From contig NZ_FCOP01000011.1 of the NCBI RefSeq assembly GCF_900021175.1, forward strand, positions 1 through 64,000: DNA of 64,000 nt, read 5' to 3'. Each line of letters opens with the position of its first letter. The first letter of the stretch is position 1. The notes below the pieces were generated by a model, which searched no databases, was not told the DNA's origin, and worked only from the letters and a program-made list of their open reading frames with translations. Positions 42,284 to 51,300 of this stretch are shown here, piece after piece. The position numbers and the translations under genes were made by a program. The stretch is from Pseudenterobacter timonensis (lineage in GTDB: Bacteria > Pseudomonadota > Gammaproteobacteria > Enterobacterales > Enterobacteriaceae).

Positions 42284-44326
42284 ATGACCAACCCATTACT
42301 GACGCCTTTCTCGCTTCCCCCGTTTTCTCAAATCCAGCCCGAGCATGTGGTGCCTGCCGTAACCAAAGCGCTGGAAGACTGCCGTAACGCGGTGGAAAGC
42401 GTGGTGGCGCAAGGCGGGCCCTATACCTGGGAAAACCTGTGCCAGCGGCTGGCGGAAGTGGATGACGTGCTGGGGCGTATTTTCTCTCCCATAAGCCACC
42501 TGAACTCGGTTAAAAACAGCCCGGAGCTGCGCGAAGCCTACGAGCAAACCCTGCCGCTGCTCTCCGAATACAGCACCTGGGTGGGCCAGCACGAAGGGCT
42601 CTATAACGCTTACCGTGACCTGCGCGACGGCGACCACTACGCGACGCTGGACGTCGCCCAGAAAAAAGCGGTGGATAACGCGCTGCGCGACTTTGAGCTG
42701 TCCGGTATCGGCCTGCCAAAAGAGAAGCAAAAACGCTATGGCGAAATCGCCGCGCGCCTCTCTGAGCTGGGTAACCAGTACAGCAACAACGTGCTGGACG
42801 CCACTATGGGCTGGACAAAGCTGATTACCGACGAATCTGAGCTGGCCGGTATGCCGGAAAGCGCCCTGGCGGCGGCAAAAGCCCAGGCGGAAGCAAAAGA
42901 GCAGGAAGGCTTCCTGTTAACACTGGATATCCCGAGCTATCTGCCGGTAATGACCTACTGCGACAACCAGGCGCTTCGTGAAGAGATGTACCGCGCCTAC
43001 AGCACCCGCGCCTCCGATCAGGGGCCGAATGCGGGCAAATGGGATAACAGCACGGTGATGGCGGAGATCCTCGCCCTGCGCCACGAGCTGGCGCAGCTGC
43101 TCGGCTTTGAAAGCTTTGCCTTTAAATCTCTTGCCACCAAAATGGCGGAGAACCCGCAGCAGGTGCTTGATTTCTTAACCGATCTGGCAAAACGCGCCCG
43201 TCCGCAGGGTGAAAAAGAGCTGGCGCAGCTGCGCGCCTTCGCCAAAGCGGAGTTCGGCGTGGACGAGCTGCAGCCGTGGGATATCGCGTACTACAGCGAA
43301 AAACAGAAGCAGCATCTTTACAGCATCAGCGACGAGCAGCTGCGTCCGTACTTCCCGGAAAATAAAGCCGTTAACGGCCTGTTCGAGGTGGTGAAACGCA
43401 TTTATGGCATTACCGCGAAAGAGCGTAAGGATGTGGATGTCTGGCATCCTGACGTGCGCTTCTTCGAGCTGTATGACGAAAGCAACGAACTGCGCGGCAG
43501 CTTCTATCTTGACCTCTACGCGCGGGAAAACAAGCGCGGCGGGGCGTGGATGGATGACTGCGTGGGCCAGATGCGTAAAGCGGATGGTTCCCTGCAAAAA
43601 CCGGTCGCCTACCTGACCTGTAACTTCAACCGCCCGGTGAGCGGTAAACCTGCGCTCTTTACCCACGATGAAGTGATCACCCTGTTCCACGAGTTCGGTC
43701 ATGGTCTGCACCATATGCTGACCCGCATCGAAGCCGCAGGCGTGTCGGGCATCAGCGGTGTGCCGTGGGATGCGGTCGAGCTGCCGAGCCAGTTTATGGA
43801 AAACTGGTGCTGGGAGCCGGACGCGCTGGCGTTTATCTCTGGTCATTACGAAACGGGCGAACCGCTGCCGAAAGAGCTGCTGGACAAAATGCTGGCGGCG
43901 AAAAACTACCAGGCGGCGATGTTTATCCTGCGCCAGCTGGAGTTCGGCCTGTTCGATTTCCGCCTGCACGCCGAGTTCAGCCCGGAGCAGGGGGCGAAAA
44001 TCCTCGAAACCCTGGCGGAGATTAAAAAGCAGGTGGCCGTTATCCCGGGACCTACCTGGGGCCGCTTCCCGCATGCCTTCAGCCATATTTTCGCGGGCGG
44101 CTACGCGGCGGGTTACTACAGCTACCTGTGGGCCGACGTGCTGGCGGCGGACGCCTTCTCCCGCTTCGAAGAAGAGGGGATTTTCAACCGCGAAACCGGC
44201 CAGTCGTTCCTGGATAACATCCTGACGCGCGGCGGCTCAGAAGAGCCTATGGAGCTGTTCAAACGCTTCCGTGGCCGCGAGCCGCAGCTGGATGCGATGC
44301 TGGAGCATTACGGAATCAAAGGCTGA
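42284..44326 (+). CDS. prlC: Oligopeptidase A PrlC
   Basis: Cytosolic M3-family zinc metallopeptidase that degrades signal peptides and other oligopeptides. The ATG at 42284 ([14 protein letters not shown]) gives 680 residues, the E. coli length; the frame is open 210 nt further upstream but without homology. The zinc motif HEFGH occurs in [15 protein letters not shown] (about residue 470), with the third ligand glutamate in [10 protein letters not shown]. The C-terminal [21 protein letters not shown] is the M3 substrate-binding region. It is followed after 7 nt by rsmJ, so the two are co-transcribed. Confidence 0.97.
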   Translation: MTNPLLTPFSLPPFSQIQPEHVVPAVTKALEDCRNAVESVVAQGGPYTWENLCQRLAEVDDVLGRIFSPISHLNSVKNSPELREAYEQTLPLLSEYSTWVGQHEGLYNAYRDLRDGDHYATLDVAQKKAVDNALRDFELSGIGLPKEKQKRYGEIAARLSELGNQYSNNVLDATMGWTKLITDESELAGMPESALAAAKAQAEAKEQEGFLLTLDIPSYLPVMTYCDNQALREEMYRAYSTRASDQGPNAGKWDNSTVMAEILALRHELAQLLGFESFAFKSLATKMAENPQQVLDFLTDLAKRARPQGEKELAQLRAFAKAEFGVDELQPWDIAYYSEKQKQHLYSISDEQLRPYFPENKAVNGLFEVVKRIYGITAKERKDVDVWHPDVRFFELYDESNELRGSFYLDLYARENKRGGAWMDDCVGQMRKADGSLQKPVAYLTCNFNRPVSGKPALFTHDEVITLFHEFGHGLHHMLTRIEAAGVSGISGVPWDAVELPSQFMENWCWEPDALAFISGHYETGEPLPKELLDKMLAAKNYQAAMFILRQLEFGLFDFRLHAEFSPEQGAKILETLAEIKKQVAVIPGPTWGRFPHAFSHIFAGGYAAGYYSYLWADVLAADAFSRFEEEGIFNRETGQSFLDNILTRGGSEEPMELFKRFRGREPQLDAMLEHYGIKG

Positions 44327-44333
44327 TTGCTAC

Positions 44334-45083
44334 GTGAAGATCTGCTTAGTAGATGAAACAGGCGCCGGAGACGGCGCCTTATCTGTTCTTGCCGCCCGCT
44401 GGGGGCTGGAACATGACGAAGACAACCTGATGGCGCTGGTGATGACGCCGGACCATCTGGAGCTGCGCAAGCGCGACGAGCCGAAGCTTGGCGGGATCTT
44501 TGTCGATTTTGTTGGCGGAGCGATGGCGCACCGGCGCAAGTTCGGCGGGGGACGCGGCGAAGCGGTCGCCAAAGCGGTGGGCATCAAGGGCAGCTATCTG
44601 CCGGATGTAGTAGATGCTACGGCGGGGCTGGGGCGCGACGCGTTTGTGCTGGCGTCGGTAGGCTGTCATGTGCGGATGCTGGAGCGCAACCCGGTGGTCG
44701 CCGCTCTGCTCGACGATGGTCTGGCGCGTGGCTACGCGGACCCGGAAATTGGCGGCTGGCTTCAGGAGCGGCTGCAGCTGATCCACGCCTCCAGCCTGAC
44801 GGCGCTCACCGACATCACGCCGCGACCGCAGGTGGTCTATCTCGACCCGATGTTCCCGCACAAGCAGAAAAGCGCGCTGGTTAAAAAAGAGATGCGGGTG
44901 TTTCAGTCGCTGGTGGGGCCGGATCTGGATGCGGATGGACTACTGGCGCCTGCCCGTCAGTTAGCGACGAAGCGTGTTGTCGTGAAGCGCCCGGACTATG
45001 CGCCGCCGCTGGCGGACGTTGCGACCACTAACGCGGTGACCACGAAAGGGCACCGGTTTGATATTTATATCCCCTCACCCTAG
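44334..45083 (+). CDS. rsmJ: 16S rRNA (guanine1516-N2)-methyltransferase RsmJ
   Basis: SAM-dependent methylation of G1516 of 16S rRNA. A GTG start (44334) gives [15 protein letters not shown] and 249 residues; E. coli RsmJ has 250. The SAM motif [17 protein letters not shown] lies near residues 108-124, with RMLERNP (acidic loop) and VYLDPMFP (catalytic D-P-M-F). The C-terminus reads DIYIPSP rather than the E. coli ending. The final PSP codons and the TAG stop lie inside the palindrome 45071-45154, so a repeat element has supplied the last codons. Second gene of prlC-rsmJ. Confidence 0.95.
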   Translation: MKICLVDETGAGDGALSVLAARWGLEHDEDNLMALVMTPDHLELRKRDEPKLGGIFVDFVGGAMAHRRKFGGGRGEAVAKAVGIKGSYLPDVVDATAGLGRDAFVLASVGCHVRMLERNPVVAALLDDGLARGYADPEIGGWLQERLQLIHASSLTALTDITPRPQVVYLDPMFPHKQKSALVKKEMRVFQSLVGPDLDADGLLAPARQLATKRVVVKRPDYAPPLADVATTNAVTTKGHRFDIYIPSP

Positions 45084-45154
45084 CCCTCTCCCCATAGGGG
45101 AGAGGGAACGATCGAGTTCCTCGCCCCTATGGGGAGAGGGGTTGGGGTGAGGGG
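45071..45154. repeat. 84-bp composite palindrome at the 3' end of rsmJ
   Basis: The outer arms CCCCTCACCC (45071-45080) and GGGTGAGGGG (45145-45154) are perfect inverted repeats. Inside are two further hairpins, CCCTCTCCCC/GGGGAGAGGG (45084-45106) and its mirror CCCCTATGGGGAGAGGGG (45124-45141). The whole unit is a head-to-head pair of the repeat also seen singly at 24927 and 50492. It overlaps the last codons of rsmJ and ends 22 nt before the convergent uspA stop. It probably terminates or protects both mRNAs. Confidence 0.85.
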
Positions 45155-45176
45155 TAAGCTAAGGTTTGTGCCTTAC

Positions 45177-45614
45177 TTACTCGTCTTCTTCGTCGCGCAG
45201 CGGAACAATCAACATATCGACATGGACGGTGTTGATAAGCTGGCGCGCAGAGGACATCAGTTTGCTCCAGAAATCCTGGTGATGACCGCATACCACCAGA
45301 TCCATATCATATTTTTTAATCGCATCCACCAGCACCTGGCCCAGATCGCCGCTCCCGCTCAGTGTCTCGGTAATGGGGTAGCCCGCGTTGGTAGAGAGCT
45401 CGCTCAGCGCGTGGTGGGTCTCTTCAGAGATGCGTTTCTGCATATCTCCCAGATTCACGTCGATCAGGCCTGTATAGAGGTCGGAGTAATTCACATCGAC
45501 GTGAATGAGAGAAACTTTCGCGTTGTACGGGCGGGCCATAGAGACAGCTTTATCCACCAGCACTTTGCTCTCTGGCGAGAGATCTACCGCGATAAGAATA
45601 TGTTTGTAAGCCAT
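45177..45614 (-). CDS. uspA: Universal stress protein A
   Basis: Small cytosolic stress protein accumulated on growth arrest. The 145 residues are nearly identical to E. coli UspA (144). They include [23 protein letters not shown] (first beta strand and loop), [21 protein letters not shown] and the C-terminal [13 protein letters not shown]. UspA-type proteins lack the complete ATP-binding Gly-x-x-Gly motif of other Usps. The tail DEEDE carries one extra acidic residue. It is divergent from uspB across 283 nt that hold both promoters. Confidence 0.98.
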   Translation of the reverse strand: MAYKHILIAVDLSPESKVLVDKAVSMARPYNAKVSLIHVDVNYSDLYTGLIDVNLGDMQKRISEETHHALSELSTNAGYPITETLSGSGDLGQVLVDAIKKYDMDLVVCGHHQDFWSKLMSSARQLINTVHVDMLIVPLRDEEDE

Positions 45615-45897
45615 AGTGTTACTCCTTCCTTAAGTTATCGATGACCAAAGTTTAGCAGTCTTCTGTCTGCCTCCAATTACGACCCAGTTAGACATAATTT
45701 TCAAGCTTTCGTATTGATAACGATTAACCTTGTAGCAAAAAAATTAACGGATCTCCTACACTATTTAATAAGCCGCTCGGATATTAAAATGAGATCGCGA
45801 TCGGCTTTTGCAACACTCTTCACTGAACAATCTGTCTGGGTATCGGGGAGCGGTAGTCCTGGAGCGCAGCTTCGTGGACGATCGCCGGGGAGGAGAT

Positions 45898-46233
45898 ATG
45901 ATTAGCACCGTCGCATTATTTTGGGCGTTATGTGTGGTTTGCATAGTGAATATGGCGCGCTACTTCTCATCGCTACGCGCGCTCCTGGTGGTACTACGCG
46001 GTTGCGATCCGTTGCTTTACCAGTACGTGGATGGCGGGGGTTTTTTTACCGCCCACGGGCAGCCCAGCAAGCAGATGCGCCTGGTATGGTATATCTACTA
46101 TCAACGCTACCGCGATCATCACGATGAAGAATTTATCCGCCGCTGCGAACGGTTGCGCCGTCAGTTTCTCCTGACCAGCGCCCTGTGCGGCCTGGTGCTG
46201 GTGAGTATGATCGCATTGATGATTTGGCACTGA
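45898..46233 (+). CDS. uspB: Universal stress protein B
   Basis: A 111-residue inner-membrane protein with two predicted helices (about residues 4-22 and 88-108, [17 protein letters not shown]), identical in size to E. coli UspB. The start [17 protein letters not shown] follows GGAGGAGAT; a 30-residue upstream extension is rejected. In E. coli it is RpoS-dependent and needed for ethanol resistance in stationary phase. The 283-nt intergenic region with uspA (45615-45897) has no other gene. Confidence 0.96.
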   Translation: MISTVALFWALCVVCIVNMARYFSSLRALLVVLRGCDPLLYQYVDGGGFFTAHGQPSKQMRLVWYIYYQRYRDHHDEEFIRRCERLRRQFLLTSALCGLVLVSMIALMIWH

Positions 46234-46237
46234 ATAT

Positions 46238-46271
46238 AAAAAAAGCGGGTCAGTTTCCTGACCCGCTTTTT
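46238..46271. terminator. Bidirectional terminator between uspB and pitA
   Basis: GCGGGTCAG, loop TTTC, CTGACCCGC: a perfect 9-bp core with seven A residues on the left and five T residues on the right. It serves uspB on the plus strand and pitA on the minus strand. Confidence 0.93.
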
Positions 46272-46286
46272 CACACTGTACCGCGA

Positions 46287-47786
46287 TTAAATCAGCTTCA
46301 GGGCGATCCAGTAGAGGCCGCCGGAGAGCAGAATGGAGGCCGGAAGGGTAAAGACCCAGGCCATCAGGATGTTGGTCACGGTTTTACGCTGCAGACCGCC
46401 ACCGTCAACAATCATCGTACCGGCGACGGACGAGGAGAGTACGTGGGTGGTGGAGACCGGCATACCGGTATAGCTCGCCAGACCGATAGAGACCGCCGCC
46501 GTCATCTGAGCGGACATCCCCTGCGCGTAGGTCATCCCTTTCTTACCGATCTTCTCCCCGATGGTGGTGGCCACACGGCGCCAGCCAATCATCGTGCCGA
46601 TACCCAGCGCCAGCGCGACGGCCATAATGATCCAGATCGGCGCATATTCGATGGTATTGAGCATATCGCCTTTCAGCTTCTTCAGCAGGCGCTGATCGTC
46701 GGAGCTGACGTCAGGCAGCTTCGCCACTTTATCGGTGATATCGGAGATGCAGAGCATAATACGACGCATCTGGCCGCGCTGATCCACGGTCAGCTTGTCA
46801 TAGCTTTCGATATTCGCCAGCATGCTTTTCGCGCGGTCGAGGGCGTAAATCGCGTTGCCCGGATGGCAGTGGAACTGGCCCGGGGCCGTCGCCGCGCCCG
46901 CTTCAGGAGAAGGGATCAGCTGATCGACGCCGGTCGCTTTCTTCAGCAGGTCAGGATGTTGCTGGAAGTAGGTTTCAACGTTGTTGACCGCGTCGCGGGT
47001 ACGGGTGATTTCATAGCCAGAGGCATTCATATTCACCACAAAACCCGCAGGCGCTACGCCGATCAGCACCAGCATAACCAGACCAATGCCTTTCTGCCCG
47101 TCGTTGGCGCCATGAGAGAACGAGACGCCGATAGCAGAGACGATCAGGGCGATACGGGTCCAGAAAGGCGGCTTTTTCTTACCATCTTTCTTTTCACGCT
47201 CGGCTGGTGTCAGGTGGATACGGGCGCGCTTTTTCGTACCGCTCCAGTAGCGGCGCAGAAGGAAAATTAATCCCCCCGCCACGACCAGGCCCACAATTGG
47301 CGAGATGATCAGGGAACCAAAAATCCCCATTACTTTAGGCAGGTTCAGCGCATCCACGACGGAGGTGCCGGTCATCAGGGCGTTGGTTAAACCAATCCCG
47401 ATGATTGCGCCAATCAGCGTGTGAGAACTGGATGCAGGCAGGCCGAAGTACCAGGTTCCGAGGTTCCAGATAATTGCGGCAAGCAGCATGGAAAAGACCA
47501 TAGCGAGGCCATGGCCTGAACTGACGTTCAGAAGCAGGTCCGTTGGCAACATATGCACAATGGCATAGGCTACGCTCAGACCCCCCAGCAGGACACCGAA
47601 AAAGTTAAAAACAGCCGCCATAACGACCGCCAGCTGCGATCGCATTGCGCGAGTGTAAATAACCGTTGCAACTGCGTTTGCCGTGTCGTGGAAACCATTA
47701 ATCGCTTCGTAGAACAAGACAAATGCCAGTGCAAGCAACAATAAAAGCCCGGTATGTAAATCCAGGCCAGCAAACAAATGTAGCAT
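46287..47786 (-). CDS. pitA: Low-affinity phosphate:H+ symporter PitA
   Basis: Inner-membrane carrier of metal-phosphate complexes; it supplies phosphate when plentiful and also lets in Zn2+ and tellurite. The 499 residues equal E. coli PitA. The PiT-family duplicated signature is visible as [24 protein letters not shown] near residue 26 and [21 protein letters not shown] near 223. About ten hydrophobic segments flank a large hydrophilic loop (around 250-370). The upstream gap 47787-48016, shared with yhiN, is 230 nt. Confidence 0.97.
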   Translation of the reverse strand: MLHLFAGLDLHTGLLLLLALAFVLFYEAINGFHDTANAVATVIYTRAMRSQLAVVMAAVFNFFGVLLGGLSVAYAIVHMLPTDLLLNVSSGHGLAMVFSMLLAAIIWNLGTWYFGLPASSSHTLIGAIIGIGLTNALMTGTSVVDALNLPKVMGIFGSLIISPIVGLVVAGGLIFLLRRYWSGTKKRARIHLTPAEREKKDGKKKPPFWTRIALIVSAIGVSFSHGANDGQKGIGLVMLVLIGVAPAGFVVNMNASGYEITRTRDAVNNVETYFQQHPDLLKKATGVDQLIPSPEAGAATAPGQFHCHPGNAIYALDRAKSMLANIESYDKLTVDQRGQMRRIMLCISDITDKVAKLPDVSSDDQRLLKKLKGDMLNTIEYAPIWIIMAVALALGIGTMIGWRRVATTIGEKIGKKGMTYAQGMSAQMTAAVSIGLASYTGMPVSTTHVLSSSVAGTMIVDGGGLQRKTVTNILMAWVFTLPASILLSGGLYWIALKLI

Positions 47787-48016
47787 AGGACGTTACGCCA
47801 TTTTGGAGGACATGAACGCGGCGCATTATCCAGGACAAATGCGCAACGGGCAAAGTGAAATATAGACTTTTTTTGACATGCCACCGAAATTGAGAATTAT
47901 GCTCTTTAATTTATCCTTTAATTATCAAACGGATGACCGTGTAATACTTTTTTAAGCTGGTGCGACCACAGAGGAAACTTTACAATTCGCCCCCTGTAAA
48001 CGAAGAGGATTTAGAC

Positions 48017-49213
48017 GTGGAAAGGTTTGATGCCGTTGTTATTGGCGCCGGTGCGGCGGGAATGTTCTGTGCGGCGATGGCCGGACAGGCGGGTCGTCGC
48101 GTTCTGCTGCTGGATAACGGGAAAAAACCGGGACGTAAGATCCTGATGTCTGGCGGCGGGCGCTGCAATTTTACTAATCTTTATGTCGAGCCTGCGGCCT
48201 ATTTGAGCCAGAACCGTCATTTTTGTAAATCTGCGCTGGCGCGTTATACCCAGTGGGATTTCATCGACTTGGTGAATAAACATGGCATCGCCTGGCACGA
48301 AAAGACGCTGGGCCAGCTGTTTTGCGATGACTCTGCCCAGCAAATCGTTGATATGTTGGTGGCAGAATGCGAGAAAGGCAGTGTCGTGATGCGTCTGCGT
48401 AGTGAAGTGCTGGAGGTCACGCGCGATGAGGACGGCTATACGCTGGCGCTGAATGGCGAGACCGTGAGCGGCAAAAGCCTGGTGATCGCCAGCGGCGGGC
48501 TATCGATGCCGGGCCTAGGTGCCTCGCCGTTCGGCTATAAGATTGCCGAACAGTTTGGCCTGAAGGTGCTGCCAACCCGCGCGGGCCTGGTGCCGTTTAC
48601 GCTGCATAAACCGCTGCTTGAGCAGCTGCAGACGCTCTCCGGCGTCTCGGTGGCCGCGTCGATCGCCGCTGAAGATGGCACAGTTTTTCGCGAGAATCTG
48701 CTCTTTACCCACCGCGGGCTTTCTGGTCCGGCTGTGCTGCAAATCTCCAGCTACTGGCAGCCGGGGGAGTTTGTGACGGTTAACCTGTTGCCGGAGTGCG
48801 ATCTGGCGGACTTCCTGAACGAACAGCGGGCGGCGCATCCTAACCAGAGCCTGAAAAACACGCTGGCGATGCAGCTTCCGAAACGGCTGGTGGAGGCTTT
48901 ACAGCAGCTGGGGCAGATCCCGGAGGTGACGCTTAAGCAGCTTAACAGCCGCGACCAGCAGCAGCTTGTCGATACGCTCACTGCCTGGCGGGTACAGCCG
49001 AACGGGACGGAAGGCTACCGGACCGCCGAAGTGACGCTGGGCGGGGTGGATACTGATGAGCTGTCGTCGCGTACAATGGAGGCGCGCAACGTTCCGGGGC
49101 TCTACTTTATTGGTGAGGTGATGGACGTCACCGGCTGGCTGGGCGGGTATAATTTCCAGTGGGCCTGGTCCAGCGCCTGGGCGTGCGCGCAGGCGCTCGC
49201 CGAAACGCATTAA
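48017..49213 (+). CDS. yhiN: BaiN/RdsA-family flavoprotein YhiN
   Basis: A 398-residue FAD-dependent oxidoreductase-like protein of the HI0933/BaiN family (E. coli YhiN 400). A GTG start at 48017 after GAAGAGGA gives VERFDAVVIGAGAAGMFCA, with the FAD dinucleotide motif GAGAAG at the N-terminus. Family signatures are GRKILMSGGGRCNFTN, FCDDSAQQIVDML and the C-terminal GEVMDVTGWLGGYNFQWAW. The physiological substrate is unknown; bile-acid reductase activity is known for distant relatives only. Divergent from pitA, terminated by a strong hairpin. Confidence 0.95.
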   Translation: MERFDAVVIGAGAAGMFCAAMAGQAGRRVLLLDNGKKPGRKILMSGGGRCNFTNLYVEPAAYLSQNRHFCKSALARYTQWDFIDLVNKHGIAWHEKTLGQLFCDDSAQQIVDMLVAECEKGSVVMRLRSEVLEVTRDEDGYTLALNGETVSGKSLVIASGGLSMPGLGASPFGYKIAEQFGLKVLPTRAGLVPFTLHKPLLEQLQTLSGVSVAASIAAEDGTVFRENLLFTHRGLSGPAVLQISSYWQPGEFVTVNLLPECDLADFLNEQRAAHPNQSLKNTLAMQLPKRLVEALQQLGQIPEVTLKQLNSRDQQQLVDTLTAWRVQPNGTEGYRTAEVTLGGVDTDELSSRTMEARNVPGLYFIGEVMDVTGWLGGYNFQWAWSSAWACAQALAETH

Positions 49214-49217
49214 TTTT

Positions 49218-49249
49218 AGCGTTCGGGGCTGAAAGCCCCGCGCTTTTTT
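49218..49249 (+). terminator. Terminator of yhiN
   Basis: GGGGCT, loop GAA, AGCCCC with an outer AGCG/CGCT extension, followed by seven T residues. It lies 5 nt after the stop. The remaining 55 nt to the TerC gene are too short for a manganese riboswitch. Confidence 0.92.
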
Positions 49250-49304
49250 TACTGGCTTCGCCAGTCTGCATGGTATCTGGGTTTGTTCTCAAAAAGGGAT
49301 CTCT

Positions 49305-50330
49305 ATGGCTTCTGCTCATCTCGGTTTCCCGACTGAAACCGTTGTTGTATTTGTCGTTATGGCGGTAGGGGCGATGTTTATCGACCTCTTTATGCACCGC
49401 CACGATAAACCTATCTCGCTGAAAAGCGCCGCGATGTGGTCCATCTTCTGGGTGGCGATGGCGATGGCCTTCGCAGGCTTTCTCTACGTCCATCACGGGG
49501 CGGAAGTGGCGAGCCTCTTCCTGACCGGCTACGCGCTGGAAGAGGTGCTCTCGGTTGATAACCTTTTCGTCATGATGGCGATCTTCGCCTGGTTCGGCGT
49601 GCCGGATAAGTATCGTCACCGCGTGCTCTACTGGGGCGTGCTGGGGGCGATTGTCTTTCGCGGGATCTTCGTTGCCATCGGCACCGGCCTGCTGAGCCTG
49701 GGGCCTTATGTAGAGGTGCTGTTCGCGGTGGTGGTGGGCTGGACCGCGGTGATGATGTTGCGGCGCAACGAAGAGAGCGAAGAGATAGAGGATTACTCCA
49801 ACCACCTGGCCTATCGGCTGGTAAAACGCTTTTATCCCATCTGGCCGAAAATCAGCAGCCATAAATTTATCCTGACGCAGCAGGAGGTGGATGAGGAGCT
49901 GGCCAAACCGGAAAACCAGGAGGTGACCGTAGGCCGCCTGAAGAAAGCGAAGCGCTACGCGACGCCGTTACTGCTCTGCGTGGCGGTGGTGGAACTCTCC
50001 GACGTGATGTTCGCTTTCGACTCCGTACCGGCTATTATCGCCGTCAGCCGCGAGCCGCTGATTATCTACAGCGCCATGATGTTCGCGATCCTCGGCCTGC
50101 GTACCCTCTACTTCGTGCTGGAGGCGCTGAAGCAGTATCTGGTGCATCTGGAAAAAGCGGTGGTGGTATTGCTCTTCTTTGTCGCCTTTAAGCTGGGCCT
50201 GAATGCCACCGATCACTTCTGGCATCACGGCTACAACATTGGCGCCACGGCGAGCCTGTTTGTGGTGCTGGGCGTACTGGCGCTGGGGATTATCGCCAGC
50301 GTGATGTTCCCGGGTAAGAAAACGGCCTGA
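49305..50330 (+). CDS. TerC-family integral membrane protein
   Basis: A 341-residue protein with about nine transmembrane helices. It closely resembles plasmid tellurite-resistance TerC, with the same opening HLGFPTETVVVFVVMAVGA and the conserved acidic helices EEVLSVDNLFVMM and VELSDVMFAFDSVPAI. The charged loop around residues 165-215 varies. TerC/Alx proteins export or handle Mn2+ and possibly metallate exported proteins. No terZABDEF genes are present, so tellurite resistance cannot be inferred from this gene alone. It is a monocistronic gene between yhiN and a repeat cluster; E. coli K-12 has no counterpart at this place. Confidence 0.9.
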   Translation: MASAHLGFPTETVVVFVVMAVGAMFIDLFMHRHDKPISLKSAAMWSIFWVAMAMAFAGFLYVHHGAEVASLFLTGYALEEVLSVDNLFVMMAIFAWFGVPDKYRHRVLYWGVLGAIVFRGIFVAIGTGLLSLGPYVEVLFAVVVGWTAVMMLRRNEESEEIEDYSNHLAYRLVKRFYPIWPKISSHKFILTQQEVDEELAKPENQEVTVGRLKKAKRYATPLLLCVAVVELSDVMFAFDSVPAIIAVSREPLIIYSAMMFAILGLRTLYFVLEALKQYLVHLEKAVVVLLFFVAFKLGLNATDHFWHHGYNIGATASLFVVLGVLALGIIASVMFPGKKTA

Positions 50331-50336
50331 CGGATT

Positions 50337-50366
50337 GCCCGGTGGCGCTTCGCTTACCGGGCCTAC
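50337..50366. repeat. REP element after the TerC gene
   Basis: GCCCGGTGGCGCTTCGCTTACCGGGCCTAC is a typical repetitive extragenic palindrome in the orientation ending in GGCCTAC, starting 7 nt after the TerC stop. Its sequence GCGCTTCGCTT forms the loop side. Confidence 0.85.
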
Positions 50367-50373
50367 ATTTTAC

Positions 50374-50530
50374 CCCCTCATCCCTGTGGGAAGCGGGTCG
50401 GGTGGACACTTCACCATTTGCCGCGCCTGTAGCCCCTCACTCCTGAGGGAAGCGGGCCGGGAGGACTCTTCACCATTTGCCGCGCCTGTAGCTCCCTCTC
50501 CCCTCTGGGGAGAGGGCTGGGGTGAGGGGA
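50374..50530. repeat. Two 59-bp tandem repeats plus a third palindromic unit
   Basis: Unit 1 is 50374-50432 and unit 2 is 50433-50491. They have equal length and about 53 of 59 identical bases. Each begins CCCCTCA, contains GGGAAGCGGG, and ends CACCATTTGCCGCGCCTGTAG. They are followed by a diverged unit (50492-50530) with CCCTCTCCCC...GGGGAGAGGG and TGGGGTGAGGGG, the same family as 24927 and 45071. This fills the gap between the TerC gene and the HAD gene. No gene lies in it. Confidence 0.88.
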
Positions 50531-50544
50531 ATAAACCATCGCTG

Positions 50545-51207
50545 CTAACTCTTCAGAGGTGACCGGCGACGCGCGCGCGGTGGATGGAAGTGCCGCCAGT
50601 GAGCATCCTGCGCCGCCGCCAGCAGCTCGTGATCGCCGCGGGTATCACCCCAGGCGCGCAGATGATACTGGGTCAAATCGCCATAGACCCGCTCAAGGCG
50701 GGCCACCTTCTGGGCGCAGCGGCAGTTATGGCCGGTGATCCGTCCGGTCAGCTTGCCGTCCACCACCTCCAGCTGGGTACCAATCAGCTTAATACCCAGC
50801 TTATCGGCCCACGGCTGGAGCACCAGCGCGGGTGACGCGGAGCAGATAGTCACCTCCGCCCCGGCATTCACCTCTGCCGCCACCGCCAGTACACCTGCCG
50901 GGCGCATCAGCTTCGACCAGTATCTTTCGCAAAACGCCTCCGCCTTCTGGCGGAGCCAGTGCTCATCGACTCCAGTGAGAAAGGTTTTGATCAGCACCTC
51001 TTTCAGCTCATCGCGTGTCAGCTTGTGGCGAACGCAGTGCAGCGTCGGCAGCGCCATGCGCACCAGACGACCGGCAAAGTAGCGCTTGCCAAAGGCAAAG
51101 CGCAGGAAAGGAATAAAACTGTCGTGGTGCGTCAGCGTTCCGTCAAAATCAAAGACGGACAGCACGCGGGACTTCGCCACTGTCTCATCGGCAATCATAT
51201 TGGTCAT
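50545..51207 (-). CDS. HAD-IB family hydrolase (phosphatase)
   Basis: A 220-residue haloacid-dehalogenase-like hydrolase of the IB subfamily. Motif I is FDFDGTLTHHDSF (about residues 18-30, Asp nucleophile and DxD). Motif II serine is in TICSASPALVLQPWADKLG (about 117-135), and motif IV acidic residues are in AWGDTRGDHELL (about 185-196). The helical cap between motifs I and II is about 70 residues, as in SerB-like or CicA-like enzymes. The substrate is unknown; phospholipid or small phosphomonoesters are possible. The Arg/Pro-rich C-terminus ends beside the repeat cluster. A second ATG three codons in is an alternative start. Confidence 0.87.
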   Translation of the reverse strand: MTNMIADETVAKSRVLSVFDFDGTLTHHDSFIPFLRFAFGKRYFAGRLVRMALPTLHCVRHKLTRDELKEVLIKTFLTGVDEHWLRQKAEAFCERYWSKLMRPAGVLAVAAEVNAGAEVTICSASPALVLQPWADKLGIKLIGTQLEVVDGKLTGRITGHNCRCAQKVARLERVYGDLTQYHLRAWGDTRGDHELLAAAQDAHWRHFHPPRARRRSPLKS

Positions 51208-51300
51208 AAATAGATTTTAGCTCGAATAGATATTCTGCTCGTTAGTTTACCTGCTTTGGCCCGCAATCCTTACCCCCCGGGCGATTTTTCTGGATCGCGG

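Noticed and set aside
46185..47270. A 361-codon open frame antisense to pitA
   Set aside because: It is in the reverse frame of a conserved membrane protein, giving an Arg/His/Asp-rich nonsense composition.
49250..49304. A yybP-ykoY manganese riboswitch before the TerC-family gene
   Set aside because: Only 55 nt separate the yhiN terminator from the start codon, too short for the aptamer, and its conserved bases are not seen.
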